In this document: positions 1 to 11,019 of the stretch, piece by piece | Numbering within the stretch: the first letter of the stretch is position 1 | How the letters are laid out: each line of letters opens with the position of its first letter | Source of the DNA: Aquatica leii | Lineage: Eukaryota; Arthropoda; Insecta; Coleoptera; Lampyridae | Length of the DNA stretch: 64,000 nt | Direction: 5' to 3' | Assembly (NCBI GenBank): GCA_035610365.1 | Contig: CM069436.1 | Location: 42,663,117-42,727,116, forward strand | Notes under the pieces: model-generated | Told to the model about the DNA's origin: nothing | The model's input: the letters and a program-made list of their open reading frames with translations, nothing else | The model's database searches: none | Position numbers and translations under genes: made by a program

Positions 1-59
1 GACTTAAAAGCTTAATCAAACCGGAAACCATAAAAGAAGTAGTTAGGATTCTGTAAGCC

Positions 60-735
60 AGAAATAGTTAGATCTCCAGTAGACATTCTCTTGCCATCTC
101 CATTTAGCGTAAACAAAATCGTCAAGACGGCAAGAAAGCTAAACAAAAAGAAAGCGCTTGAACCCGATTACCTTCCTCCAGAATCAATTGCGGTGGCACT
201 ACTGTTAAACGCATTCTTGCTACGGCAGAAGAGTAGAAAAAACCAACTTAATGCTACTAGACGAAAAAAATCTTTCTTCCAACAGCCCAAGGTCTTACAG
301 GCTAGACTACAAACTAACAATAGACGGCATAGAGTCATCAGACGGATGGGCTACATAAAGCAAAAAAAACACACGATAGACCAGAAATTTATGCGACATG
401 GTAACACTGGACGTCCAAAACGTGTTGGAGTGGCCGGTCATCATTGTGACTAAAAGAATTAAAGGCTACACAGTCAACTTCATAAGTAGTTACCTTAAAG
501 ACAAAAAACTGATGTTTAATGCAGTGGCGTTTGGTAATGACCTCGTTTTACTAACCAGTGCTAAAGAAGAAAAGGAGCTTGTGATAAAGACAAACTGTGC
601 TGTACTGACGCTAAACACTAGAGGTAACTCAATTACTAGCATAGACTATTTCTTGGGACTTGATAACACTAGAAAGAAAAAATTAAGCATTACGAAAAGC
701 AGTTTTTACAAGCCAGAAGCGGAAGCATGACCGAA
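60..735 (+). pseudogene. R1-clade LINE reverse transcriptase remnant
   Basis: Broken ORF2 reverse transcriptase of a non-LTR retrotransposon. Near 145-205 the translation (LNKKKALEPDYLPPESIAVA) matches the finger region that normally reads K-KAPGPDGIPPE in R1-type elements. A second frame near 235-350 reads like the WKK-x-LVLLDK stretch. From 398 another frame gives VTLDVQN, the first catalytic-Asp region. A little further on YTVNFISSYLKD is followed by FGNDLVLLTSAK where FADD-L would be expected, so the first Asp of the metal-binding pair is lost. Large deletions and at least two frameshifts separate these pieces. It differs in sequence and strand from the LINE at 3-8 kb, so it is a separate insertion. 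The R1-clade assignment is by motif style only. Confidence 0.6.
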
Positions 736-845
736 CAACACAGCAGAATGTAGAGCAGCCAAAAGAGAAAGTGCACCCACAGGCTCATCAAGAATATAAA
801 AAAAAACACGGTGACTTGAATTACTACACTACCGCTGCCACATAT

Positions 846-1790
846 TGTTACGTGCATAAATTTTAAAATTAATTAATTAATTAATTTTCTATCATCGGCT
901 TGTTGTTGAAGCTATGATATAAAACGAAAACGCGTTTCTATTAGTTTATTCATTACAGGGTAAGGTTTTACTTTTAGTTTTTAGAATTCATTTGTGATTT
1001 CTATGTTATTTTGTTTGCAAAACCCGACACGTGTTAGTCTACACGTGTTCGGTGTATTCTCCACCAATGAAGGGTTAATATCGACTAAATACCTTAATGA
1101 AAATATTATAATTTGGAAAGCCTAGTTTATATCAAAAAAAGAAAGTTTCGAGAAGAAAATTTTCTCCGATCTGCTCTGTTCATTAATATTCCAGATTGAC
1201 TCAACGAGGAAAACGTTTTCTTTGAGCAAGTACTGGATTGTGGTAAGTCTTATTTAACTACATTTGCGTCGTTATAAAGGTTTCTCACAAAATTTTTGCT
1301 TGTTATTTTAAATTACGTAATTACATCAATTGTTTCAATATCATTTAGGTATTTTTACTAATTATTTTGTGTGTCGCATGCTATTAACCATAGACTACTT
1401 ATCACTATCAATTTAATTTTCTTTGCTATAAACACCCTATGTGTAATTTAAGCCTATGTATTGTGTGTTGGCGTTACTTCCGGCGTTTATTTAATCTTCG
1501 TTAAATAATTTACTATAAATTTCTGTGCTCGTTGTTAGTAATCAACGATATTTAAATTAAAGTTGTTATACATATTTATCTTTCTTTTTTTTTCGTTTGT
1601 TGAAGACTACAATCCTGATTTTCTTGCAAGCTTGGACCTTCTGTCTGGATCAAAACAGAAGCTTTTACTTAGTAAAATCTGGCGCCCATTAAATTCTATT
1701 GAATTGAACCTCCCCTATCTCCGCCTAGTGCAAGTTGGTTGAGCAAGGTTTGTAACACCCATAAGCTTTTAGCAATATCTGAACGACATC
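846..1790 (+). mobile_element. Possible LTR plus leader of a retrotransposon (copy 1)
   Basis: Starts with TGTTACGTGCATA, the same 13 bases that start the related copy at 16139. Near 1676-1690 it carries ATCTGGCGCCCATTAAA, matched by ATCTGGTGCCCATTAAA at about 16423-16440. TGGCGCCC equals the first bases of a tRNA-Lys-type primer-binding site, so an LTR followed by an untranslated leader is a reasonable reading. Similarity continues past this point (AACCTCC..TCTCCG, then AGTTGG, then AAGCTT-TAGCAATAT) to about 1785. No gag or pol frame follows. The TG...CA boundary at the 3' side of the LTR cannot be fixed by eye. Confidence 0.35.
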
Positions 1791-1934
1791 TAGAGAAAGG
1801 TAGACCACAAGTCGGGACCGTAAACAACCCAGAGCACACAATTTTTGCTTGTTTAAGATGGAGTACTGGTCGGTCTGACCGTCGAGACAGCGGCACAGTA
1901 CTGGTTTATGAGCAGAAAGCACTAAAAATGTATT

Positions 1935-2985
1935 AGTACCTCGACAAAGTTAATACTATGAACTATGAACTCGAAGAGACTACATAGGCGTCGTAACGAG
2001 CTGGTTATCAGCACTGTTTTTAGCTACGTGTTTATACATTCTTGATTTGCACGTTATTAAGTAGGATTTGTTTGTTATTCATTCGGTTCCATGTAATATA
2101 TAGTTTTACACGATTGACATAGACTACAATTGTTATGTTTTAGTATTAGATACGTGTTTTTACATATTGACATGCTCTTATTCAATATTTACTATAATTT
2201 TTATGTGTCTTATTTTATTATATTACATAAAACTGTGCTGCAAATCATTGTTATTACTTTCCAGGACTTCCAACACTGAATCAAAGAGCAAATAGAAGCA
2301 ATCCAAACATGCACGTTTAGATAACTAACGTACTTCTGTGTTAAGTAGCAAACGAATATAGGCATTATCATTTTCCAAACAAAGTTTAGCAAATAATAAC
2401 AAATTTAATATCTTTTTTTTAATTTATTAACTGTTCTAATAACATAATGTGGTGATTCATGTAAACGTTCACTAAGGATTTTTGTGACTAAGTGATGTTG
2501 ATGCATGGTATATACATTCAATATAGCTTGTCTAAGTACTATGTCAGAAAGCCTCAGTGTCGTGCTACCTTTGTCGAAGTCGTGTCAGTAGCAACGGAGA
2601 TGATATTAGTCAAGGGTATAGCTTTTACATCGAAATACCTTTTTATTTTCAGTAAATACCGTTTTGCCGTTTGTATTTATTTCCAAACATTTAGCAAATA
2701 ACAAATTTTGGAAATTTTTTTTTCTATTACAAATCTCACATAAACTAAAAGTAAATTCAAATGTTTTTAAGTAGTAACATAAAAATTTTTCTACACACAG
2801 AGCCGTTTTGTTTAAATCTAAAGCTGTTTTAGGCAACACGGTGCATATTACCTCACTTACAGCTGGTAGAATAAGTTCTTCACTTATAGTGTACGGCTTT
2901 CCGGACCTTAATGTACTGATAACTGTGATACATAATTTTTTTAATCAACTAAATCAAGAATATACCTTTGCTTAAATAGATTTAA
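1935..2985. other. AT-rich stretch without recognisable genes
   Basis: Only short chance reading frames occur here. I see no domain, repeat or convincing splice structure. Confidence 0.6.
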
Positions 2986-3337
2986 ATGAAAAAGAAAAAT
3001 CAATTTTATTCAAATATACTTTTTTTGTTATTATTTTTTTTTGGTGAAGGGGGAAATCCATCATGGACACCTCGCGGGAAGACATTTCTATTCCGCAAGG
3101 TAGTGCCAGACTCTTACCGGCTAAAACCCCCTCCTTCTTTCCTATTTGTTGACAGAGGTCAAAGGAATCGCCTAATGGCATTCATCTTCGCCCTAGGATT
3201 TAGGTTGTTACTTTACTCACGTGATTGTTTTTCTTTTAATTTTTTTTTCTTTATCTTTTTTTTTCTTTCTCTTTTTTTCTCTCTTCTTTTTCTTTATTTT
3301 GTATAATATACGTGATTGTCTTATTGATTTTATTCCA

Positions 3338-6143
3338 TTATTCTTCATTTTTTAGCATGTGATTTATTAAATTTTGTGCGTTAATTTCGATTTTATTTTC
3401 ATCTATCAGTTCCTTTCTTGCGTAGTTCCTTTTTTCGCAGTTGAATATTGCGTGTTCTGTGGTGTCTTCTTGTTGGCAGTATACGCAGTTATCGTCATCA
3501 GTTTTCTTAAATCTCTTTAAATAAGCTTTAAAGCATCCGTGTCCGGTCAATACCTGTGTAAGTTCGTAACTTAGTTCTCCGTGTTCTCTGTTGTACCAGG
3601 GTCTAATGTCTTTTATTATTGTTTTTGTCCATTGCCCTTTGGTATTATTCTGGTTCCATTCTTCCTGCCATTTATCTATATCCTATATTTGTAGTTTTTC
3701 TTTATTTGTATTCCCTTTGGTTTGCTTTCTTTCTGCTATCATTAAGTGCAAAGGTATTTGTCCGCTTATTACTTGTATTGCCGCTGTTGAAACTGTTCTG
3801 TAGCTTCTAGCAATTCTTATTCCAGCTTTCCTTTGGACTCCTTCTATTTTTATCTTGTATTTTTCTTTTTCTATCAATTATCTCCATATCTCCCATCCAT
3901 ATAGAACCATAGAGTTTGCCACGCTTGCCAGTAGTTGCCTCTTTTTAGTATTAGGTCCGTCTATATTGGGCATGATTTTTGCTAACGCTGCAATGGTCTT
4001 ATCCGCTTTTTTTATAGCTTCATTTATATGCATTCGCATATTCCAGTTTTTTTCTATGTGAACTCCAAGGTACTTTATATTATTCTGGCTTTTGATGACT
4101 TTTTCTTCAATTTTGATGTTTATTTCTTTAATTGTATTTCTGCCTTCTAACACTATAATTTCTGTTTTTTCACTGGCCACTTCTTCTCTTTGATTTTTTT
4201 CATGATTATTTGTATAGTTTTATTTAGTTTTTCTTCCAGTTCTGTTTTGTTTTTTTCTGTTCCGATTATTGCTAAGTCATCTGCATATGCAATTGTTTTG
4301 CACCCCATAAGAAGTTTAGCTGTAACATTTTGTCATAAAATATGTTCCACAGCGTAGGTCCCAAGACGGAACCTTGTGGCACTCCACAGGTCAGTTGTAG
4401 TTTGGTTTTCTTTTCTCCGATGGTTATGCTTCTATCTTCTAAGTATCCCTTAATAATTTCTACTAGATATTGTGATATTTTTTGTTTATTTCTTTAATTA
4501 TTTCTTTCCAGGGTATTTCGTTAAACGCGTTTTTGACGTCTGTAGTAATCATAGCTACAAAGTCTCTGTTGTTCTTTGCTTTTTTTACGAATTCTTTAAT
4601 TTGCTCTAGTGCAGTTATGCTTGATTTTCCTTTTCTAAAGCCGTGTTGGCTGCTGGCTATGCTGTTTTTATCGTTTAATTCAGATACTATTCTGTTATTT
4701 ATGATTGTTTCATACAGTTTTCTATAGTATTTATTAGACATATTGGCCGGTAGGTTTTTTTGTCTGGTTTTTTTTTATTAGTATAAGTGTTGCTGTTTTC
4801 CAGCTTTTTGGGAATTTAGTGTTCTTGATGAGGGCATCTAAGACTTTCTTTATAATCTCCGCTTTTTTTTCTAGCTATGAGTTTGATAACTTCTGGTGGT
4901 ACACCGTCTGGACCTGATGCTTTTTTGCTTCCGATATTTTTTCCTGCTTCTTGTATTTCTTTGATTGTGATGTCTGGAATGTTTTCTGGTGCTATTCTAG
5001 TTTTCTCCCATTTTTCGTTTTTTACTTTTGGGAAGAGTTTTTTGGCGATTTTTTCCTGCTCTGTGTCTGTAATGTGCAATATACTTTTTTTAATTAACTT
5101 GTTTATTACAATTTTGTACGCCATTTCTTATGTATCCCCGTCCACCATTCGACATAGCTTTTTCCATGCATCCTTCTTAGCTTTTTCTATTTCGGTCTTT
5201 AGTATTATTTTATTTTGTCTTCTATTATCTGGTCCGGTAGTTTGCTTCTTTTTCCTCTTTGTAATTTTCTTCTTTCTCCTTGGCACTTACTTCTTAGTTT
5301 TTTTTGTGTCATTATTCCACCAATAAGCTTGTTTTTTGTTATTTGTTCCTAGTAGCCTAAGCTTTTCGTTGCAGGCTTTTTTTAATGCCCTATTCAAATT
5401 GTCATCGTCGTGTTTTTCTTTCATTTGCTCTGTTATAATTTTGATGATGTCCTCCTCTTTCCCTTCCTTGTATTTCCATCCTTGTATTTTTCTTTTTGTT
5501 TCCGTTGTCGTGGGTTCTTTATTTTGTATTTGTATATATATATTTTTGTGGTCGCTAAGATTTTCCTTGTTGCTGATCATCCATTTTATTGTTTTTTTTT
5601 TGTTAGGTTTCTGGTGACTAATGTGATGTCTATATGGGACGTCATACCTCTTTTCTCTAAGGTAGGTGATTCGCCATTGTTTAGTATAGCTAGTTTGTTT
5701 GCGATTATCCATTCTACTATTTTTTCTCCTTTTTTATCGGTTTGTTTGGAAGCCCACTCGTATGCCTTGCTGTTAAAGTCTCCTCCGATAATTTTATTTT
5801 TTTTTGTTTTTTGCATGTCTTTTTCTATTTGTTCTAGATATGTTTCTAGTTCCGCTGGCTTAAGTCTAGGTGTGGCATAAGATGAATATATTTTTAGTTC
5901 GTTTGTTTCTATCCACGAGTATCCTTCCTCTTTTCCGGTGTCGTACACTTTGATTCTATTTGTTGCAATATATACTGCTGCACCTCCCTTTTTATTTACT
6001 ATCCATTTATTAGTTTTATCAGTCATTTTTAAGTATGGTTCGCTGACCAATGCAAAATCTATGTTTTTTTCGGCGCATTTTTGAACAAGCAGATTCATGG
6101 CTGCTTTGCTTCTTCCCACGTTCACTTGAAGTAGTTTAATCAT
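3338..6143 (-). pseudogene. R1 LINE ORF2, APE endonuclease plus reverse transcriptase
   Basis: Enzyme for target-primed reverse transcription. The N-terminal 185 residues (6143-5586) form an APE-like endonuclease. They start LLQVNVGRSKAAMNLL, keep SEPYL, GGDFNSKAYEWAS and the terminal SHIDITL motif. Reverse transcriptase follows in broken frames: SKKASGPDGVPPEVIK (near 4930), SSQHGFRKGKSS and TTDVKNAF (4650-4520), GVPQGSVLGPTLWN (near 4385-4340) and the catalytic YADDLAII (near 4295-4262). The thumb region IKYLGVHIEKNW lies near 4080. The C-terminus has CVYCQQEDTTEHAIFNC (3550-3338), the R1-type cysteine/histidine motif. Catalytic Asp residues are still encoded, but at least five frameshifts separate the parts. 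The ATG at 6143 is a natural ORF2 start. Confidence 0.92.
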
Positions 6144-6225
6144 AAATAAATAAAATAAATAAATAACAGCTCTATAAATATATATAATTCTACTATGTAT
6201 TAATAATAAATAAATAAATTCACTA
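6144..6225. repeat. AAAT-type microsatellite between LINE ORF1 and ORF2
   Basis: Two runs of AAATA/AAAT units, at about 6144-6167 and 6204-6222, sit in the spacer between the two LINE ORFs. Confidence 0.6.
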
Positions 6226-6319
6226 ATCCTAATTGTTTAAAATATCACAGTTTTTATCACAGCGTTTACTCTTATTTTATATCTGATTTATCACAGCTCT
6301 ATTTTTTGGTTCTCTTGCG

Positions 6320-8155
6320 TTTTAGCCCTTTTCTGCTTTCTTAGATCTTTTAATTGGGTGTCTATGTTTACACCCACTTTTTCCGACTCGGTGCCCAGGC
6401 GTGTTGCATAGTGGACAATATTCCTCCTCTGCACAGTCTGTTTGTGTGTCCCTGTTTACCGCAGTTGTGATACAGTGCTGTTCTATCCGTGCCTTTGCAG
6501 TGTATTGCTTTGTGACCACATTCCCAGCATTTGTAGCATCTTTTTATACTCTACTGTTCCTCTATGCTGCATTTAGTCATCTCCACTTTAATATTTTTTT
6601 TCTTTATCATTTCGTTTGCTTCTTCTTCTATAAGCCTTGCGGTTACCGTTTTGGTGTGATTCCTGTTCGGTCGGAATTCACCTATGTGGATTGTACCTTT
6701 GGCTCCATTATCTTTTAATGCGTTTTTAACTGTTTCTTTGTCGGTTAGTATATCTATCCCTCTTATTATTATGTTTTTTGTCTTTATTCTTTCCCCTTTA
6801 GCTTCCACTGTTGTTTCTTTGTTGTCTGTTTCAATTATTTGTTTCAGTTTTGATAGTGTGTCGTTGTCCTTTGCTAGGGTTATTAATAAATTTCTTCTTC
6901 TTCTTCTTATGCTTTTCAGTACTTTTTGTTTTTTGTTGCGTAGGTATTAATATTGTTATTTTCTTTTGTGTATCTTGAAATATATTTTTAACCATTTTTC
7001 TGTATCTGCTTATTTCTATCTTTTTAATTTTATGTAGTGTTATTTCTCGGTCTTCTTTTGTTTTTTTCTTTAGTGTTTCAAGTTTTTTCCATATGTCTAT
7101 TTCTTCCTCCTCGTATTTGATTTTAATAATTTTTATTTTCCTTGTTGTTGTTTTCTGGTTGACTGTAGTTTTCCATTCTTTTTCGAGTACTTCTATTTCT
7201 CCGTTAGCGTCTTTAATTCAGGGAAATTAATGCATATCATTTTTTGCGGTCCTATGTTTTCTTCCGCTTCTTTTGTAGTAGTCCATACTGTGTTTGTGGA
7301 TTTTGTTTCTTCCAACGGGTGTCCCTCTTCTATTTTTGTTTTTTTGTATACTTCGTCGGTCCATTCTTTATCTGCAATTTGCATCCATTCTTCGTATGTT
7401 TTTATATTGTTTATATCGTTTATCTTTTCTTTGCCGTCTGTTGTCCACTGTACCGTTTGGATTTCTTTGTCTATACCGTTTTCTTTATCTTTTGCTTGCG
7501 TTTCCGTTTGTGTATCCATTTTGATATTCATTTTTTCTATTTTTTTCCATTTGTTTTCTTCGAGGAATCTTTTAACTATATCCTTGTTCAAATTGTTTAC
7601 TATTTTTTTAGGCTTATTGTTACCATATCTTTTAACTCCCTTTTAATGTTTGCTGTTCCTTCTGCTACATTAATCATTTGTTTGTGTAGGGTTTTTAGAG
7701 ATTCTACTGTTTCCATTATCTCTAACACTGCCGGATTTGTTTTTTTTTGTAAATTTCTTCTAGGAAATGGCTGTCTGCAACTTTTTCTGTCTGATGCACT
7801 CCAGGAGTAGCTTGTTACATGTTGTGTATTACTTAGCTTACCAGTAGATATACTGTGTCTTGAGGCCTGGTCGCCTACCTCAATCACAGGGTCACTTAAT
7901 GACGATCCGGGGGTTTTCAGCCCCTTTGTCGGCTCTAGGGTATCCTTCCCTTGCGCGGTAAAATTCGAATTTGTCGGGTGTAATTCCATTATTCCATATA
8001 TTTTTGTATAGAGTTGTCCGTTTATTGAGTTGCTTTGTTCGTACATTTAACGTGCCCTTGTGGGAATCTAATACAGGACTATTACATTGCTTTTTTTGTG
8101 TTTTTTTTGTGTTTTTTTGTGTGTTTTTTTTTAACACGTTGAGAGACCAAGACAT
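6320..8155 (-). pseudogene. R1 LINE ORF1, gag-like protein with CCHC knuckles
   Basis: RNA-binding ORF1 protein that packages the LINE transcript. It is read in pieces: 8155-7600 (two overlapping frames), 7591-7193 (Lys/Glu-rich, coiled-coil-like), 6808-6551 and 6550-6322. The 6808-6551 frame (IIIRGIDILTDKETV, then GEFRPNRN, then ARLIEEEA) is the RRM-like/pre-knuckle region seen in R1-type gags. Zinc knuckles follow. Knuckle 1 (CYKCWECGHKAIHC) is intact. In knuckle 2 the first Cys is replaced by Tyr (YHNCGKQGHTNRLC). Knuckle 3 (CPLCNTPGHRVGKSGC) is intact but in another frame. The protein ends in a basic tail. At least four frame changes are present. The ATG at 8155 opens the first piece. Confidence 0.75.
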
Positions 8156-8254
8156 TTAATTTTACAACAGGTGGGACATCACATACACGTTACAAAAGTT
8201 CTGTTTATATGATTATTTTTTCTTTTTTAATTCACTTGCGAAGTACCTTCCTTA

Positions 8255-8362
8255 TCATCTATGTTTTTTCCGTATTATTTTCTCGCGTAGTTTACTCGTA
8301 AAACGCTCTGTCGTTTTATTTTTTGATTTCACCAGGTAAAATTGTTCAAATTCGTTTGACAT
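8255..8362 (-). pseudogene. Unrecognised short basic reading frame upstream of the LINE
   Basis: A 35-codon minus-strand frame starts with ATG at 8362 and ends at TGA 8257-8255. It is rich in Lys and Arg (contains RFTSKLREKIIRKKHR). Further upstream on the same strand, 8480-8400 also translates without much interruption (TDEAIRAKKLFDDN, stop, LPLEKKLKLIG). It could be the 5' extension of LINE ORF1 or part of another decayed element. I do not recognise a family. Confidence 0.2.
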
Positions 8363-8364
8363 GT

Positions 8365-9090
8365 AAATCTTATAAAATCTCTCCTGGTTCTGTTTGTCAC
8401 CCGATAAGCTTCAATTTTTTTTCTAATGGTAGCTGCTAAAATATGTTGTCGTCGAAAAGTTTTTTGGCTCTTATCGCTTCATCGGTTTCTGTAATATTGT
8501 GTTATCAAATTTTTTACTGATAAGCATTTTGTACCCCTGTAGTTATTTTATTGGGGTTTTTTTCTTTTGGTTACTTTTTCCATCATCCTCGTTTTACCGA
8601 GACCTTTCATTTAACACCTCACATGCCTATTTTACGTTCATTTTTAGAGGTTTCTTTTTTTTTGATCAACCTTCCCAGTAAACACGGATTGAAACTGTTA
8701 CAATCACAAAATTAAAACAATTGTTTCATTACGTTGTTTCGTGTTAGTTCCATTTTTATATCATTTACATGTAACTGACAGTGAATAAATTGAAAGAGTT
8801 CCGATTTTTCACAATCAGTTTTAAACCGTTTCAGTACTTGCAATTTTTTTCCCATAATCAGCAACCGTCTAAAAACGGATTTATTAAAACCGAATATTTT
8901 TTGAATAACTAGAATTGTTTGAAGATCGATTAAATAGGATTGAATTATTTTCAAAACAGTAGAATCGTTCTAGGAAAAACGAATACTTTGTGATTAGTCA
9001 GCATTAGTCGTTGCTGTATTTTTGATTACTGTCGTCAACGCTTGCGCTGCAAATTGATATCTTTTCACTTGTTCGGTTGCAGTTTGATAA
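8365..9090. other. AT-rich stretch, no clear gene
   Basis: No domain is visible apart from the weak minus-strand coding-like remnant at 8400-8480. The last 130 bases lead into the candidate small gene and contain TCAGCATT near 8998, which resembles an insect initiator. Confidence 0.5.
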
Positions 9091-9093
9091 GTG

Positions 9094-9593
9094 ATGCTGT
9101 GTGTACAATTACGAAATGGAACAATAAACGGTAAGTCGAAGCATTTTATTATAATCCATAAATGTAATCAATATTATTATCATTTCTGTTCTTTATGTAT
9201 CATGTTTTAATTTGTATAAAAAATGTAAATTAACACACATGATTGCGTTAAGGTAGATTATTGCGTAAATCTGATGATACTTTAGAATTTATAATTACAG
9301 TTCAATTCTTCAAGTTTTTTATACGATTATGTACAGCTAAAGGTATTCACAGTGTTTTTATAACTTTCTAATGATTGCTAAAGTGATATTTATATTAAGT
9401 TTGTGTTGTTTTTGATTAAAAAATGTAATTAATTTTGTGTAACTCTATGATTATGTATGTATATAAATGAAATATTTATTTCTATGTTACAGATGCTAAA
9501 AGTTGCTACCCAACAGTAACTGATGCAGTTTTCGAGGCTTCCGTGAAAAGACCACATCCAGGAAAGTTGCAATATGTAAAAAACTCAATGTGA
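9094..9593 (+). CDS. Candidate two-exon small gene, 45 residues, function unknown
   Basis: Proposed join 9094-9130 and 9493-9593. Exon 1 starts at an ATG directly preceded by an in-frame stop and ends at CG/GTAAGT, a near-perfect donor. The 362-base intron ends TGTTACAG. Exon 2 continues in frame (codon GAT split across the junction) and runs through DAKSCYPTVTDAVFEASVKR to a TGA at 9591-9593. An AATAAA poly(A) signal follows at 9621-9626. The peptide has no signal sequence or membrane segment and I recognise no domain. Good splice signals plus a poly(A) signal argue for a real transcript. The short length leaves chance, or a lncRNA, quite possible. Confidence 0.33.
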
Positions 9594-9649
9594 TATTGTA
9601 TTTAAAAATATTTATTGTGCAATAAAATTTGAAACGTGCATTCGAAAAT

Positions 9650-10557
9650 GTATTATTATATTATTAAAAGAATTGTTTTAGTTCATTATTGAAACAAAAA
9701 AATCATACATGTATCGATCATTTAGTATCAGTTCAAGAACGAAGCTTTTAAAACGTAAACCGAATGCAACATTTAGTTTGCAACAGATTTGAATTTAAAA
9801 TACCGAAACTATACTGATTCAAATAAGTGAAACAGCGATGGACTTATAGCTATTATATTGCAGTTAGGTTTCTTTTATGTTTGAAACAAGAGTGAATCAT
9901 AAATTTCTTGTTTTGAAACTGTTACTAAACATTATCAATTTTGTGTTTACTGGGTTATTCTTTGATGTTTTTTCATTATCGTTTTTTTGTTTGTCCGTGA
10001 TTAGCTTATCATTTCTTTTTCCGCGTTTTTGTTTGTTACTTAATTATGAGGCTACCGTTTTATCCTCTTCTTTCTGCTTTGTGTATAATGGTGTTTCTGT
10101 TTTTTCTTCATCTTTTGGTTGCACTTGCATTTTTTTAAGTTCACATATACACCTTTTATTTTACATTCAAACTATTTACTGTCACTTTTAACTGTATTTG
10201 CCTTAATCCACTGGAATTTCACGTAAAACTTCAAATATACGTACGTAACGAAAGTACGCTATCTGCGATACAATACAAAAATTACGCTTCTTTTTGTCCA
10301 ACACTTGGAAAATTTGTTGTATGCACTTCACATAACGCATAACAAAGTTGTTGGTTAGACGCAGAATTTTTTAATAGTTTATAGTATATATTAGTTGGTG
10401 CAGGTATCGGCCCTATTGCTTTGCTGTATAAACCTGTATAGATAGGCCTGACTCACGGCAATGCCTGTTATTACTTATATTTTACTTAGAACGTAAAAAT
10501 CAATAATAATTTATTCATTGTTATTTATTTTAACTTCCATATTAATAAAAATGTGTC
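9650..10557. other. AT-rich stretch with weak minus-strand coding-like tract
   Basis: The plus-strand frame at 9877-10191 is Phe/Ser/Leu-rich and looks like a shadow. The minus strand at about 10135-9950 translates to Lys/Glu/Asp-rich peptide (for example QPKDEEKTETPLYTKQKEED) with one stop, as in degraded LINE or gag tails. No family is recognised. Confidence 0.3.
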
Positions 10558-10700
10558 ACAATTTTGTTATTTTATATTAAACCTTGCGCGGATCCTTGAC
10601 GTTGATCAGGGATCCTCATATTAATCTTAATTTTCTACGAAACTCCTGAGTGATCCTAAGAACCCCTAGGGGTATGTAGAAACTACATTGGGAATCACTG
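10558..10700. mobile_element. Terminal segment of a hAT-type non-autonomous element
   Basis: The segment ends with TTGGGAATCACTG at 10688-10700, the mirror of a hAT terminus (CAGTGATTCCCAA). Just inside it has AACCCCTAGGGGT, as in many hAT MITEs whose ends read GTTCC..GGAACCCC. No left end with a matching CAGTG terminus was found, so only one end is preserved. The 8 bases after it (CTCTAGAT) would be the target duplication. Confidence 0.35.
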
Positions 10701-10703
10701 CTC

Positions 10704-11017
10704 TAGATGATGATGAATTTGAGGAACTAGAACGTGAACCAGATGTATGTAATTTGGTTCTTGTAGAATTCGAGATAGGACGGATGAAAAAAGTATTTTT
10801 TGTTGGTGAAATTATCACTCCAAAAAACGAATATGATAAATATGAAATTAATTTTTTGGAAAAACCTAAAAAAAATAGTGATCAATTCTATAAGCCGCAA
10901 GTTTCTGACATTTCCCTAATTCCTTTAAGAGCGGTAAAGCAAATTTGGTCTCGACTAACTTTTACATCTGTATTTTCCTTACTACAAAAACAAATAAGAA
11001 GGAACATCTACAAGTAA
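10704..11017 (+). pseudogene. C-terminal fragment, possibly of a DDE transposase
   Basis: An open frame of about 105 codons is acidic at its start (DDDEFEELEREPD). It then has a beta-rich pattern: NLVLVEFEIGRMKKVFFVGE, then YEINFLEKP and KPQVSDISLIPLRAVKQI. This pattern (LV-V-F, then YVG-I, then V-FLR, then FP-V-DI) is found at the C-terminus of some insect pogo/CENP-B-like DDE transposases. That is a resemblance from memory, not a search result. No catalytic part is present. The left side is cut exactly by the hAT-like end at 10700. Confidence 0.35.
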
Positions 11018-11019
11018 AA

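Larger units (their letters stand above)
3020..8160 (-). mobile_element. R1-clade non-LTR retrotransposon, nearly full length
   Basis: Reading the minus strand, the element has a gag-like ORF1 (about 8155-6320), a short AAAT-rich spacer and an endonuclease/reverse transcriptase ORF2 (6143-3338). A 3' UTR follows, with a GC-richer block at about 3145-3060 (contains TTTTAGCCGGTAAGAGT), and then A-rich tails that appear as T runs at 3020-3042 on the plus strand. ORF order, three CCHC knuckles in ORF1, an APE-type endonuclease and a C-terminal CCHC-like motif all fit the R1 clade. Many frameshifts break both ORFs, so the copy is dead, although most motifs survive. The 5' end is uncertain: the ORF1 start codon lies at 8155 and a further short minus-strand frame lies at 8362-8255. 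Confidence 0.87.

Noticed and set aside
872..888. AATTAATTAATTAATT run
   Set aside because: Simple low-complexity microsatellite within the LTR-like segment, not a feature on its own.
4877..5326. 149-codon hydrophobic plus-strand ORF resembling a membrane protein
   Set aside because: It is exactly opposite the reverse transcriptase of the LINE and reflects complement codon bias.
7230..7810. Long plus-strand Phe/Leu/Cys-rich reading frames over 3.0-7.8 kb
   Set aside because: They are antisense shadows of the A-rich minus-strand LINE; composition is that of reversed Lys/Glu codons and no domain is visible.
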